This document shows, in pieces, positions 1-9,759 of a DNA stretch of 64,000 nt; position 1 is the stretch's first letter; every line of letters starts with the position of its first letter. The position numbers and the translations under genes are program-made. Source of the stretch: Ridgeia piscesae (Eukaryota > Annelida > Polychaeta > Sabellida > Siboglinidae); contig JAODUO010000956.1 in the NCBI GenBank assembly GCA_025642075.2, forward strand, positions 17,501 through 81,500, written 5' to 3'. The notes beneath the pieces were generated by a model. That model worked only from the letters and a program-made list of their open reading frames with translations. It was not told the DNA's origin and ran no database searches.

Positions 1-5
1 TGTAT

Positions 6-36
<31 letters not shown>

Positions 37-53
37 CATGCATACATAATCAC

Positions 54-138
<85 letters not shown>

Positions 139-372
139 TACATACATACATACATACATACATACATACATACATACATAAATACATAAACAAACATACA
201 TACATAGCATGCATGCATGCATGCATGCATGCATTCATCATGTCATGCATGCATCATGCTCATGCATGCATACATACATACATACATACATACATACATA
301 CATACATACATACATACATACATACATACATACATACATACATACATACATACATACACAACACACATACAT
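1..372. repeat. Compound microsatellite (GT, CACATA, CATA, CATG)
   Basis: A GT tract (about 7-37) is followed by CACATA/CATA tracts to about 205, a CATG tract (207-234) and a second CATA tract (264-372). All reading frames across it are low-complexity HTYI or CMYV repeats, so the open frames here are not genes. Confidence 0.97.
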
Positions 373-849
373 ACGATTGGCTGCATATATTGTCCACAGG
401 CGGTAATCAATGTTGCATGTGGCGAAGGACCTTCTCAAAGTGTCTTTCTGTCTTTTCCGAGGTGCCCCTTTGTCGCGATGGCCTAAGGACAATTCTCCAT
501 ACAGTATGACGTTTGGTAGGCTGTGGTCTTCCATCCTGGAGACAGCTGTATTTTGAGGAACATGGCCTCTATGCTGGTAACCTTATCCATTTCAAGCAAG
601 TCGATGTTGGTGACGATGTCATTCCAATGTATGTTTAGGATGGCAACGCTGATGATAACGCTCGATGAGACGCAGATGGCGATGATAGACCCAGGACTGA
701 GCACCATACAAGATAGTGGCCAGCACAACAGCTTTATAGACACTGATTTTCTTTTCCTTCTTTATGTTTGTATTGTTTGTATTTATTGGATGGTATTCCT
801 CTTGTGGAGAACTTCAGTCTTCTTACTTACTTATGCCTGTTTGCTCACT

Positions 850-1605
850 GGGAGCATAGGTCATCGACCAAGGTACGCCACCGTTTTCTGTCCGTGGCCA
901 TCATCTCCATTTCTCACCTGTTGTATCCCACCTCCTTTGTTTCTTATTCCGTGTCTGTTTCATGGCCTACCTCTTCGCCTCTTCCCTGGGGGGTTCCATG
1001 TGATGGCTTGACGGGTGATGGTTTCTGGAGGTTTCCTGAGTGTATGTCCTATCCACCTCCATTTTCTCTTCTTTATTTCGTTTTCTATGGTAATTGCTTG
1101 GTCATTTTCCAGAGTGTAGTGTTGGATATCTTGTCTGTCCACTTCAGGTGTAGGATTCTACGCAGACATTTGTTGATGAAGGTCTGTATTCTTTTTAGTG
1201 ACTTCAGTGTACTTCGCCATGTCTCCGATCCATAGAGTAAAACTGCCTTGACATTTGAATTGAATATTCTCAGTTTTGTGTTAATTTTTATTTGTTTTGC
1301 TCTCCACATTTTTCTCAACATGATGAATGCAACTCTTGCTTTCTGTATCCATCTTCTTCTGTGCCTCAATTTTTGTTGATAGTACTGCCCTAGTATGTGA
1401 ACGAGTCTCTCTCTTCCAGTGGCTCTCCATCCAAAGTAATGGGGTTGTTGTTCTCTGTGTTGGATTTCATAACCTTTGTCTTGCTTCTGTTGATGTTGAG
1501 TCCTAGCTGTGTTGACACTGTGTTTAGCAGATCTGTTTTTCCCTGCATCTGTTGATGGCTGTGTGAGAGGAGAGCGAGGTCATCCGCAAAGCTCAGGGCC
1601 TCCAA
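850..1605 (-). mobile_element. LINE B: 3' part, reverse transcriptase thumb and C-terminal region
   Basis: The - strand reads FADDLALLSHSHQQMQ near 1550-1600, which is the catalytic FADD box of a non-LTR reverse transcriptase. It continues with NSNVKAVLLYGSETW, then [10 protein letters not shown] and [14 protein letters not shown]. These are typical of the C-terminal part of APE-type LINE polymerases. The reading frame is broken into pieces at about 1605, 1369 and 1142. The fingers and palm motifs expected upstream are missing, because only about 170 bp separate this part from the endonuclease part. It is a dead copy. I cannot fix the clade by eye; RTE- or CR1-like are both possible. Confidence 0.85.
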
Positions 1606-1773
1606 TTGGCTCCAAGGTGTCCACAGGATCCCATTTCTTCTATTTTTTGTAGACTTCTCTCTTCTTTAGCTTCATCTTCATTCTGGCCAGCACTGGAGAT
1701 GGTGGTCTCTAGCTGCATCTGCCCCTCTCTGTACTCTCACATCCTGCATTGATCTTCTGAACTTTCGTCCTAT

Positions 1774-2375
1774 TCAGATATGGTCGATTTGATTTTCTGT
1801 TCTGTGGTCCGGTGATACCCAGGTTGCCTTATAAATCCTGCGATGCAGGAACACGCTGCCTCCGATGATCATGTTGTTAAATGTACAAAAGTCAGCCAAC
1901 TCCTCACTATTTTTCATACATTTTGTAAAAGTCCTCTTTTGTTTCTTCATCGTTGTCATTTGTGGGTGAGTAGCACTGAATTATGTTGAGCTTGATGTTT
2001 GCTTTTTTGTTTTGAACGAGGCATAGATGATCCTTGGTCCCGCTGCTTCCCAGCTAATGAGAGCATTCTGTGCCTTATGTGACAACATGGGTGCCACGCC
2101 TTCTGTATGGTTTGCATCTTCCTCTTCATGCCCCGAGTACAGTTTCATTTCACCCGTATTCAGTCTGACTTGTCCCGACTGTGTCCACCTCGTTTCACAT
2201 AGCCCTAGTACTGTGGTGTTGTAGGCCCGTCGTTCCCTTGCTATTTGGGCTACTTTGTTTGCTTCGAACTTGGTTCTCACGTTCCATGTTCCGATTGTTG
2301 AGATTTTCTTGGAAGACAAGAAGGGTATCGGCGATGTAGCTTCCTTACGGCTTTCATTACATGGCGTCATACTCT
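1774..2375 (-). mobile_element. LINE B: 5' part, APE endonuclease fragment
   Basis: The - strand encodes GTWNVRTKFEANKVAQIAR, then VLGLCETRWTQSGQVRL, LYSGHEEEDANHTEGVA and AGPRIIYASFKTKK. This is the N-terminal half of the apurinic-endonuclease-like domain of non-LTR retrotransposons. A second piece (1774-1959) carries NNMIIGGSVFLHRRIYKATW and PDHRTENQIDHI, the C-terminal endonuclease motif. The two pieces are in different frames and the region between is shortened. It lies on the same strand as the RT piece at 850-1605, so one internally deleted LINE accounts for both. Confidence 0.85.
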
Positions 2376-2439
2376 CCCCAAGTTCAGTAGAGTACCTTTG
2401 GTCGATGTTTTCATAACAATCTGTTTTTACGGGAAAGGG

Positions 2440-3917
2440 TTGTTAGCCCTTTGCCCAACCCTTCTCTTTTCTCAGCCGGGCTTGGGACTGTCCACGGCAG
2501 AGTCTTCTTCAGACTTACTTAAAGTCCGAAGAGCAGAGCAGCTTCTGCGAAGCAAAATGTTATTCGCTGCATGGCCGACTCAGTCAACAAGGGCAGCATC
2601 ATCAGCGAACAAAAGCTCCCTGACCAGTTTCTCCTTGGTCTTCGTGTGGGCTTGCAAACGTTTTTGTACAAAAACGAATGTAAACGCCATCCTTGTCATC
2701 AAGATCCTCTGTGACATGTTGGAGCATCATGCTAAAGAATAAAGTGAAAAGCGTTGGCACAAGAACACCGCCCTGTTTCACGCAATTTGTGTCTCACTTG
2801 GCCTACTTGATCTTCATGTAGTTGGATTGACCATGGCTAGGAACTTTGGTGGACAGCTTACCTTTCTCAGAATTTTCCAAAGTCCATTTCTGCTCACGGT
2901 GTCAAACCCTTTTGTTAGGTCTACAAAGGTGATGATTAATCCTTTGTTTTTGTCTCGGCACTTCTCTTGAATCCGTCTCAGGGCAAACACCATGTCAGTG
3001 GTTCCCCGATTGACCCTAAAATCACATTGGCTCTCTGGGAGATGTTCATCTCCAACAGTGGGTACAAGTCTGTTTAGCAATATTCTTGCTAAGATTTTGC
3101 CGGCGATGGAGAGAAGGGTTATCCCGCGATAGTTTGAGCATTCAGATTTTTTCCCTTTGTTCTTGTACAGAGTGATAATGACTGCGTCAATGAGAACTTG
3201 TGGGAGTTTTCCCTGCTCCCAGCAGCAGACAAAGAATTCGTGGAGTTTGATATTGAGTGCTGGACCTCCATTTTTTCACATCTCTGGTAGGATGCCATCA
3301 ATTCCTGCAGCTTTTCCATACTTCAACTGTTCTATGGCTTTCAGCGTTTTTTGCAGTTTTGGGGTCATGTCCAATTCTGTTTTCACTGGCTTTTGTGGTT
3401 TTGTGGTTTTGAGGTCAATCGCGGATTGTTGGATTGTGTGGCAGGCATTGAACAGGGTGTGAAAGTGTTCCGACCATCGGTTTAGAATGGAGTAATTTTC
3501 GGTAATCAGCTCTTTCCCATCTGCAGTTCGTAGGGAGCTCTGTTTCTGATAAGATGGGCCATATACGGCGTTCAAGGCTTGGTAGAATCCCCTGTAGTTA
3601 CCGGTGTCGGCGCAATGGTGAGTTCTTTCTGCAAGGTTGGTCCACCATTCCTTCTGAATATTTCGAAGCTTGCGTTGAAGGATGCTGCATGCAAGACGGA
3701 AGGCCGCCTTCTTCTGTGGGCAGGAAGCTTGAGCCAGGTGAGCCTGGTGGGCTGATCCTTTTGTAGCCAGCATTTTCTGAATTTCTTCATTGTTCTCATC
3801 AAACCAATCTTTGTTTTTCTTTGTGGAGAATCCGAGAGTTTTGTTAGATGCTTGTAGAATACCAGTTTTGTAATGGGACCACACATAGCAGGTCTGGAGT
3901 CGAATGTTATGGGCCAT
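2440..3917 (-). mobile_element. LINE A: reverse transcriptase domain, degenerate
   Basis: The - strand reads, in order: a leader with NRWSEHFHTLFNACHTIQQS, then YGKAAGIDGILPE (3276-3320, the conserved finger motif), LPESQCDFRVNRGTTDMVFA, then FVDLTKGFDTVSRNGLW (RT motif A, about 2880-2930), VLVPTLFTLFFSMMLQ, and LLFADDAALV (catalytic FADD box, about 2587-2616). The frame shifts near 3119, 2814 and 2650, and stops follow the FADD box. This is a standard non-LTR polymerase order, but no intact ORF remains. Confidence 0.88.
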
Positions 3918-3918
3918 T

Positions 3919-4985
3919 TTATCTTTCCAGCTTAGACTGTATATTTTGTAGGACGTCCACCTTGACCGTTACTGTCTGGAGGCTAGAAACAATAAACCTT
4001 TTCTTTGGAGCACATCCTATCCTTGGCTTAGGCTTGAAGTGAAACTCGAGTTTGCAGCGATCAAGGCGGTGGTCCGTGTGGCACTCGGCACTAGGCATCA
4101 CTCTGGTGTGAATTACATCTTTCAGGTGACGTTAACGCAAAAGGATAGAATCTATCATGTGCCAGTGTTTTTATCGAGGATGCATCCAGGTGGTTTTTAA
4201 ACTGTCGTTCTGTTGGAAGACAGCGTTGGTGATACACAGTTGTTGTTCAGCGCATAGTTCAAGTAGTATGCGACCATTGTTATTTCATTTACCAACGCCA
4301 TGTTTTCCAAGTACACCCTTCCAGGTGTCCAAGTCTCTGCCCATACTTTGGCATTGAAATCGCCAAGGATGACAATCTTGTCATTTGCTGGAACGTGTCG
4401 AAGAAGGCTGCTTTGTGTAAAAAACATTTTTCGTCAGGATCTGCCAGGAGAGTTGGAGCATACACACTGAAGAAAGTGGCATGCTGCTGAACGCTACGTG
4501 GCAAACACATGGAAATGATGCGGTCAGAGTGACCGATTGGCAGGTTTGTAAGCTTGGTAGCTATGTAGTCCCTGACAATGAACCCAACACCTGAAAGACA
4601 TCTCTCCTCTGGTGATAACCGGCGCCACGTTCTCTCATACATCCTTCTTCTGAGAAGCGCAGTTCACTGATGTCAATATTCAGCCTAGCTAGTTCGTGTG
4701 CAATTAATGCAGAGCGTCGTTCAGGTCGAATGCTGCTGTATGTATCCAACATTGTCCTGACGTTCCAGCAAGCTAGTTTGAGTCTGTTCCCACTTTTTAA
4801 GGCGTGTGAGATGCGCCGTTTCACCTTTGAAGTGTTTCGACCGCATTTGGAAGATGTCCGTTGACCGTGGTGAGCTAACTGGTACATATGGAGACAATCT
4901 TTGTTTAGGCCGCCTTTCCTAGGCCCCTCTCCATGTAGAGCAAGCACTGCTGTCCCTAAAAAAGGCTGCTTGGTCGATCAGGGTG
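3919..4985 (-). mobile_element. LINE A: APE endonuclease domain, degenerate
   Basis: The - strand carries LKLACWNVRTMLDT with RPERRSALIAHELARLNIDI (4640-4800), then GVGFIVRDYIATKL, ISMCLPRSVQ, KIVILGDFNAKVW (4340-4380, the endonuclease GDFN motif) and TDHRLDRCKLEFHFKPK (4020-4085). This is the full motif order of an APE endonuclease of the type often mislabelled craniofacial-development-protein-2-like in animal genomes. Several frameshifts separate the pieces. It is the 5' part of the same element as the RT at 2440-3917. Confidence 0.88.
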
Positions 4986-5188
4986 CTGCCGGGTGATGTT
5001 GTCGTCTCCGGGTCAACATCCGACGACCCATACGTTTGAGCCGCCTGTATGCAGGATTGAGACTGCGGCTTCCAGTGCTATATTTCACCTGCCGTATTCG
5101 CCCCTTTCCCATCGCTGCAGGACTTTGTCAGTTAAGGGAGATGGACGTGTTCTACTCGCCTGCCCTATGGAACTTTAATATGGAGTGC
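4986..5188 (-). other. Probable 5' end of LINE A
   Basis: About 200 bp of non-repetitive, moderately GC-rich sequence lie between the endonuclease start and the 24-bp array. I see no ORF or promoter that I can support. The simplest reading is the 5' untranslated region of LINE A or flanking DNA. Confidence 0.4.
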
Positions 5189-5935
5189 ATCGTGCGCACA
5201 CCTGGCCCCACCAGGGTGCGCACACCTGGCCCCACCAGGGTGCGCACACCTGGCCCCACCAGGGTGCGCACACCTGACGCCACCAGGGTGCGCACACCTG
5301 GCCCCACCAGGGTGCGCACACCTGGCCCCACCAGGGTGCGCACACCTGACGCCACCAGGGTGCGCACACCTGGCCCCACCAGGGTGCGCACACCTGGCCC
5401 CACCAGGGTGCGCACACCTGACGCCACCAGGGTGCGCCCACCTGACGCCACCAGGGTGCGCACACCTGGCCCCACCAGGGTGCGCACACCTGGCCCCACC
5501 AGGGTGCGCACACCTGACGCCACCAGGGTGCGCACACCTGACGCCACCAGGGTGCGCACACCTGGCCCCACCAGGGTGCGCACACCTGGCCCCACCAGGG
5601 TGCGCACACCTGGCCCCACCAGGGTGCGCACACCTGGCCCCACCAGGGTGCGCACACCTGACGCCACCAGGGTGCGCACACCTGACGCCACCAGGGTGCG
5701 CACACCTGACGCCACCAGGGTGCGCACACCTGACGCCACCAGGGTGCGCACACCTGACGCCACCAGGGTGCGCACACCTGGCCCCACCAGGGTGCGCACA
5801 CCTGACGCCACCAGGGTGCGCACACCTGACGCCACCAGGGTGCGCACACCTGGCCCCACCAGGGTGCGCACACCTGACGCCACCAGGGTGCGCACACCTG
5901 GCCCCACCAGGGTGCGCACACCTGACGCCACCCAC
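5189..5935. repeat. 24-bp minisatellite, 31 copies, two monomer variants
   Basis: The unit starts GTGCGCACACCTG and ends CACCAGG. It exists in two forms differing in the middle, GGCCCC or GACGCC. In + frame these read VRTPGPTR and VRTPDATR. Counting in order gives 31 units. Because 24 is a multiple of 3 and the unit has no stop, several frames on both strands stay open; I regard these ORFs as by-products of the repeat. The order of the two variants is irregular, not alternating. Confidence 0.97.
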
Positions 5936-5947
5936 TAGGTTCGTCTG

Positions 5948-7283
5948 CTAGCAAGCTGGGACGGTGACCGTGAGGTCCTTGGGCTGTAGGTTTAAAATAA
6001 GACTTTTCCTTCTCCTAGACCCACTGCCTAGCAAGTTGGGACGGTGACCGTGAGGTCCTTGGGCTGTAGGTTTAAAATAAGACTTTTCCTTCTCCTAGAC
6101 CCACTGCCTAGCAAGTTGGGACGGTGACCGTGAGGTCCTTGGGCTGTTGGTTTAAAATAAGACTTTTCCTTCTCCTAGACCCACTGCCTAGCAAGTTGGG
6201 ACGGTGACCGTGAGGTCCTTGGGCTGTAGGTTTAAAATAAGACTTTTCCTTCTCCTAGACCCACTGCCTAGCAAGTTGGGACGGTGACCGTGAGGTCCTT
6301 GGGCTGTAGGTTTAAAATAAGACTTTTCCTTTCCCGCCCCCTGGCAAGTTGGGACGGTGACCGTGAGGTCCTTGGGCTGTAGGGTTAAAATAAGTTTTCC
6401 TTCTCTAGACCCGAGCAGTGGGGTGACCGTGAGGTCCTTGGGCTGTAGGTTTAAAATAAGACTTTTCCTTCTCCTAGACCCACTGCCTAGCAAGTTGGGA
6501 CGGTGACCGTGAGGTCCTTGGGCTGTAGGTTTAAAATAAGACTTTTCCTTCTCCTAGACCCACTGCCTAGCAAGTTGGGACGGTGACCGTGAGGTCCTTG
6601 GGCTGTAGGTTTAAAATAAGACTTTTCCTTCTCCTAGACCCACTGCCTAGCAAGTTGGGACGGTGACCGTGAGGTCCTTGGGCTGTAGGTTTAAAATAAG
6701 ACTTTTCCTTCTCCTAGACCCACTGCCTAGCAAGTTGGGACGGTGACCGTGAGGTCCTTGGGCTGTAGGTTTAAAATAAGACTTTTCCTTCTCCTAGACC
6801 CACTGCCTAGCAAGTTGGGACGGTGACCGTGAGGTCCTTGGGCTGTAGGTTTAAAATAAGACTTTTCCTTCTCCTAGACCCACTGCCTAGCAAGTTGGGA
6901 CGGTGACCGTGAGGTCCTTGGGCTGTAGGTTTAAAATAAGACTTTTCCTTCTCCTAGACCCACTGCCTAGCAAGTTGGGACGGTGACCGTGAGGTCCTTG
7001 GGCTGTAGGTTTAAAATAAGACTTTTCCTTCTCCTAGACCCACTGCCTAGCAAGTTGGGACGGTGACCGTGAGGTCCTTGGGCTGTAGGTTTAAAATAAG
7101 ACTTTTCCTTCTCCTAGACCCACTGCCTAGCAAGTTGGGACGGTGACCGTGAGGTCCTTGGGCTGTAGGTTTAAAATAAGACTTTTCCTTCTCCTAGACC
7201 CACTGTCTAGCAAGTTGGGACGGTGACCGTGAGGTCCTTGGGCTGTAGGTTTAAAATAAGACTTTTCCTTCTCTTAGACCCAC
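5948..7283. repeat. 80-bp minisatellite, about 17 copies
   Basis: The period is exactly 80 bp: the start ACGGTGACCG recurs at 5961, 6041, 6121, 6201 and so on. Copies near 6330-6420 are shortened and diverged, and the rest are almost identical. A partial, diverged unit continues to about 7345. It abuts the 24-bp array, so two unrelated minisatellites lie end to end. Confidence 0.96.
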
Positions 7284-7489
7284 TGCCTAGCAAGGCTAAC
7301 GAGCTGGGTCTACTAAGGTTTAAAATCAGAGTTGTCCTTCTCCTAGTATGTTAGGCTGCAAGGTGCCCAGTATCCGCAGTGTACCACGAGACGGTAATAC
7401 TAGAGTCTTGTCTGTGGAAAGGCTATATACCAGCAGGGGAGACTTACGCACTCGGCTCACTTTTCACTCCTGTAAGGGAGCTAGAGACA

Positions 7490-7621
7490 TCCATACATAC
7501 ATACATACATACATACATACATACATACATACATACATGCATGCATGCATGCATGCATGCATGCATGCATGCATGCACGCACGCACGCACGCAGGCAGGC
7601 AGACAGACAGACAGACAGACA
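7490..7621. repeat. CATA/CATG/CACG/CAGA tetranucleotide tract
   Basis: The tract steps from CATA through CATG and CACG to GCAG and ACAG units. This is the pattern expected when point changes spread through a tetranucleotide repeat. Confidence 0.95.
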
Positions 7622-7860
7622 GGGAGCGGTTGTCGCGCAGGAAAAGCATCGACTATGAGTCGAGGGGACATTGGTTCAATCCCACCTGCCGCGTTTCGAA
7701 ACTTAGGCAATTTCGTTCACCTCACATTGCTTATATCTTTCGGAAGAGACATTAATTGCCGGTAATCGTTCTACCTGGTGTATATGTCACGACAGTAAAA
7801 GATCCCACGCAGGGGGTAAATGTGAAACCTGTAGTGGACTCACTCATTCTCTGAAAAAAG
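7622..7860 (+). mobile_element. tRNA-derived SINE-like fragment
   Basis: A B-box-like GGTTCAATCCC lies at about 7672-7683, about 50 bp after a GGTTGTCGCGCAGG stretch that could be a decayed A box. An AT-rich body follows with GTAAAAGATCCCACGC. The layout fits a tRNA-derived SINE, and it sits between two CATA tracts. It will not fold into a working tRNA as written. I infer the SINE identity from the box order alone. Confidence 0.5.
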
Positions 7861-7884
7861 ACAATACTCTAGCCACAAATATGT

Positions 7885-8220
7885 GGATAATGCATACATT
7901 CATACATACATTCATACATACATATATACATACATACATACATACATACATACATACATACATACATACATACATACATACATACATACATACATACGTA
8001 TATGCATGCATGCATACGCACAAAGACACGCATAAACACACACGATACGCACGCACTTGCGCGTGCAGCCATGCATCAGTACACATAAACGCATGCGCGC
8101 GTGCAAACGGGTCGTTTACATAGGCACGTCCGCAGACGCACGCACACGCACACGCACACGCACAAACGCACACGCACAAACACACACGCGCGCGCGACCT
8201 CACATACACGCGCGCGCATT
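7885..8220. repeat. CATA tract followed by CACG/CACACG alternating purine-pyrimidine tract
   Basis: CATA repeats run to about 8010. GCAC/CACACG and CGCG stretches then run to about 8218. The second half is strictly alternating purine-pyrimidine in places and could adopt Z-DNA. There is no gene. Confidence 0.93.
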
Positions 8221-8314
8221 ATTTGTAAGTCGATGCTACACTTGACGACGCCATCGCATGAGAAGTGGTTGGTGTTGGATCGATTCTGGCAGCCTGTTAT
8301 TATTCAGCACGTGA

Positions 8315-8353
8315 CATTGGGTGTTGTGTCGATGTGTTTTGTACGGCATGACC
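8315..8353 (+). repeat. Single isolated unit of the 46-bp minisatellite
   Basis: About 38 bp here match the unit of the large array at 9760-12152, including TCGATGTGTTTTGTACGGCA. It lies 1.4 kb upstream of the array in otherwise unique sequence. Confidence 0.9.
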
Positions 8354-8876
8354 ACAGAGTTAGATCATTAATCTTTCCCCTATAGACAAGCTGGCCCGCT
8401 GCACTGAAGCCGCTGTGGAACACTGGCTGCCATTTACTTGCACGGCAGAAAGTGCTGTACTCACTGGCAGGATATATAGAATAGAACTGTTGAGCAACGT
8501 AATAAATGTAAAACAAGTCTGCTAAGATGACATTTTTAATTTGGATATGTGTCGATGTGCACCTACCCCTAGGCCTGGTCAATTAAGACAGCTCATGATT
8601 AATTTCTGGAGTAGGCCAGCAGGGCCAGCTGTTAAATGTTTTGAGTTGGTTCACTGTGTTGGGGTAGGGATCGAAATATTTGTCACTGTGGTTCCTTGGC
8701 AATGTGAATAATTATCCAGTGGGATAGGCTGTATAGTCTCCAGCTTAGTCATTAGGGGAAGGGCTGTGACCCGGATTGACCCAAACACTGGACAGTTCGG
8801 TGGTTGACACTGATGTGAGCAACGTTAATCCATTTGGGGACATGCTGATTACAACAGTCATTGTGAAGTAGCAAAT
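8354..8876. other. Intergenic stretch with no recognised feature
   Basis: This is unique-looking, AT-moderate sequence. The open frames here are short and match nothing I know. Confidence 0.5.
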
Positions 8877-9453
8877 ATGGTTACTTCCTGTGTAGCGTAC
8901 AACTGTACCAACCGACAGAAAACAGGATCCGGAGTCTCTTTCCATAGGTGACAATCTCAGTTATACAATATATAGCTTAAGTTATAAACTTTGCGAACAT
9001 ATTTATGTTCCACTGCAATTAATGTAGGAAATTAATAGTTTTAAAACATTACAGTCATATGCAAATTGACCAACAATAATACATGCCGGATGAATTATGT
9101 ACCAAACCGATATTTAATAATGTTACTGTGCATAGTAGTACTATGACACATTTTATATTAGTCTAATAGCCTAATTATAATATGGTACTATTTTATATCT
9201 GATAATTATTGATAATGGGTACTGCCATCCGCAGATTCCCAGACGGAAAAAAAGACCCGAATGCCGAGCAAAGTGGATCCAAGCCATTAGGAGAAAGGAC
9301 TGAACACCAACATCAAGCAGCTATCTTTGTAGTGTTCATTTCGAGGATATATGTTTTATAGTTAGTCCAATCAAGATCGGAAGAAGACTGAATGATTCGG
9401 CAGTTCCATCCATTTTCAATTTTCTCATCCACTTTGCATGGTATGTTTTTTAA
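8877..9453 (+). pseudogene. THAP-domain (C2CH zinc finger) gene remnant
   Basis: Two exons can be read. The first, 8877-8947, gives MVTSCVAYNCTNRQ then SFHR and ends at an AG/GTGACA donor. The second starts at 9235 after CCGCAG and adds FP, completing the FHRFP-like start of a THAP domain. It then has RAKWIQAIRRKD, YLCSVHFED and, near 9399, AVPSIF, the conserved AVPxxF box. The Cys pair, the C-x2-H (CSVH) and AVPSIF are all present and in order. Two lesions are visible: a one-base loss in the poly-A run at 9245-9251 shifts the frame before RAKW, and a TGA replaces the invariant Trp after RRKD. THAP domains bind DNA and are shared by cellular regulators and transposases. The protein stops at 9453, so only the domain remains. 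A sequencing error could explain the poly-A slip but is less likely for the TGA. Confidence 0.8.
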
Positions 9454-9759
9454 TCTGTGAAATTGAAATAAGTTATACAGGTCTGGGTGTTCTCGCCAAT
9501 GTCTTTGGAGGACGGACTTCAGTTGGTTGATTTTTTTAATGACTTTTTTTGTAAAACACCACAACAATAGTGGATCTGGTAGAATAACAAATTAAATAGT
9601 AAATAGTAACACTGTATACTAAGTATAAGCCTTTTGATTTGTTTCATACTGGCATATTAGTGAGGCAACTGTTTGAACACATTGTACACAATTAAACAGC
9701 ACTAGCTAACTGATGTCAGTAAATAAATAACGTGATAATTATGTAGAAAACTTGGCGCA
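9454..9759. other. Unique AT-rich spacer
   Basis: I see no gene between the THAP remnant and the 46-bp array. Confidence 0.5.

Noticed and set aside
5036..5938. 300-codon + strand ORF with VRTPGPTR/VRTPDATR repeats, plus three long - strand ORFs
   Set aside because: They are produced by a stop-free 24-bp repeat; there is no unique coding sequence beyond it and the only start lies in LINE flank.
7622..7700. A functional tRNA gene
   Set aside because: A B-box-like sequence is present, but there is no acceptor-stem pairing or clear anticodon arm; SINE remnant is more likely.
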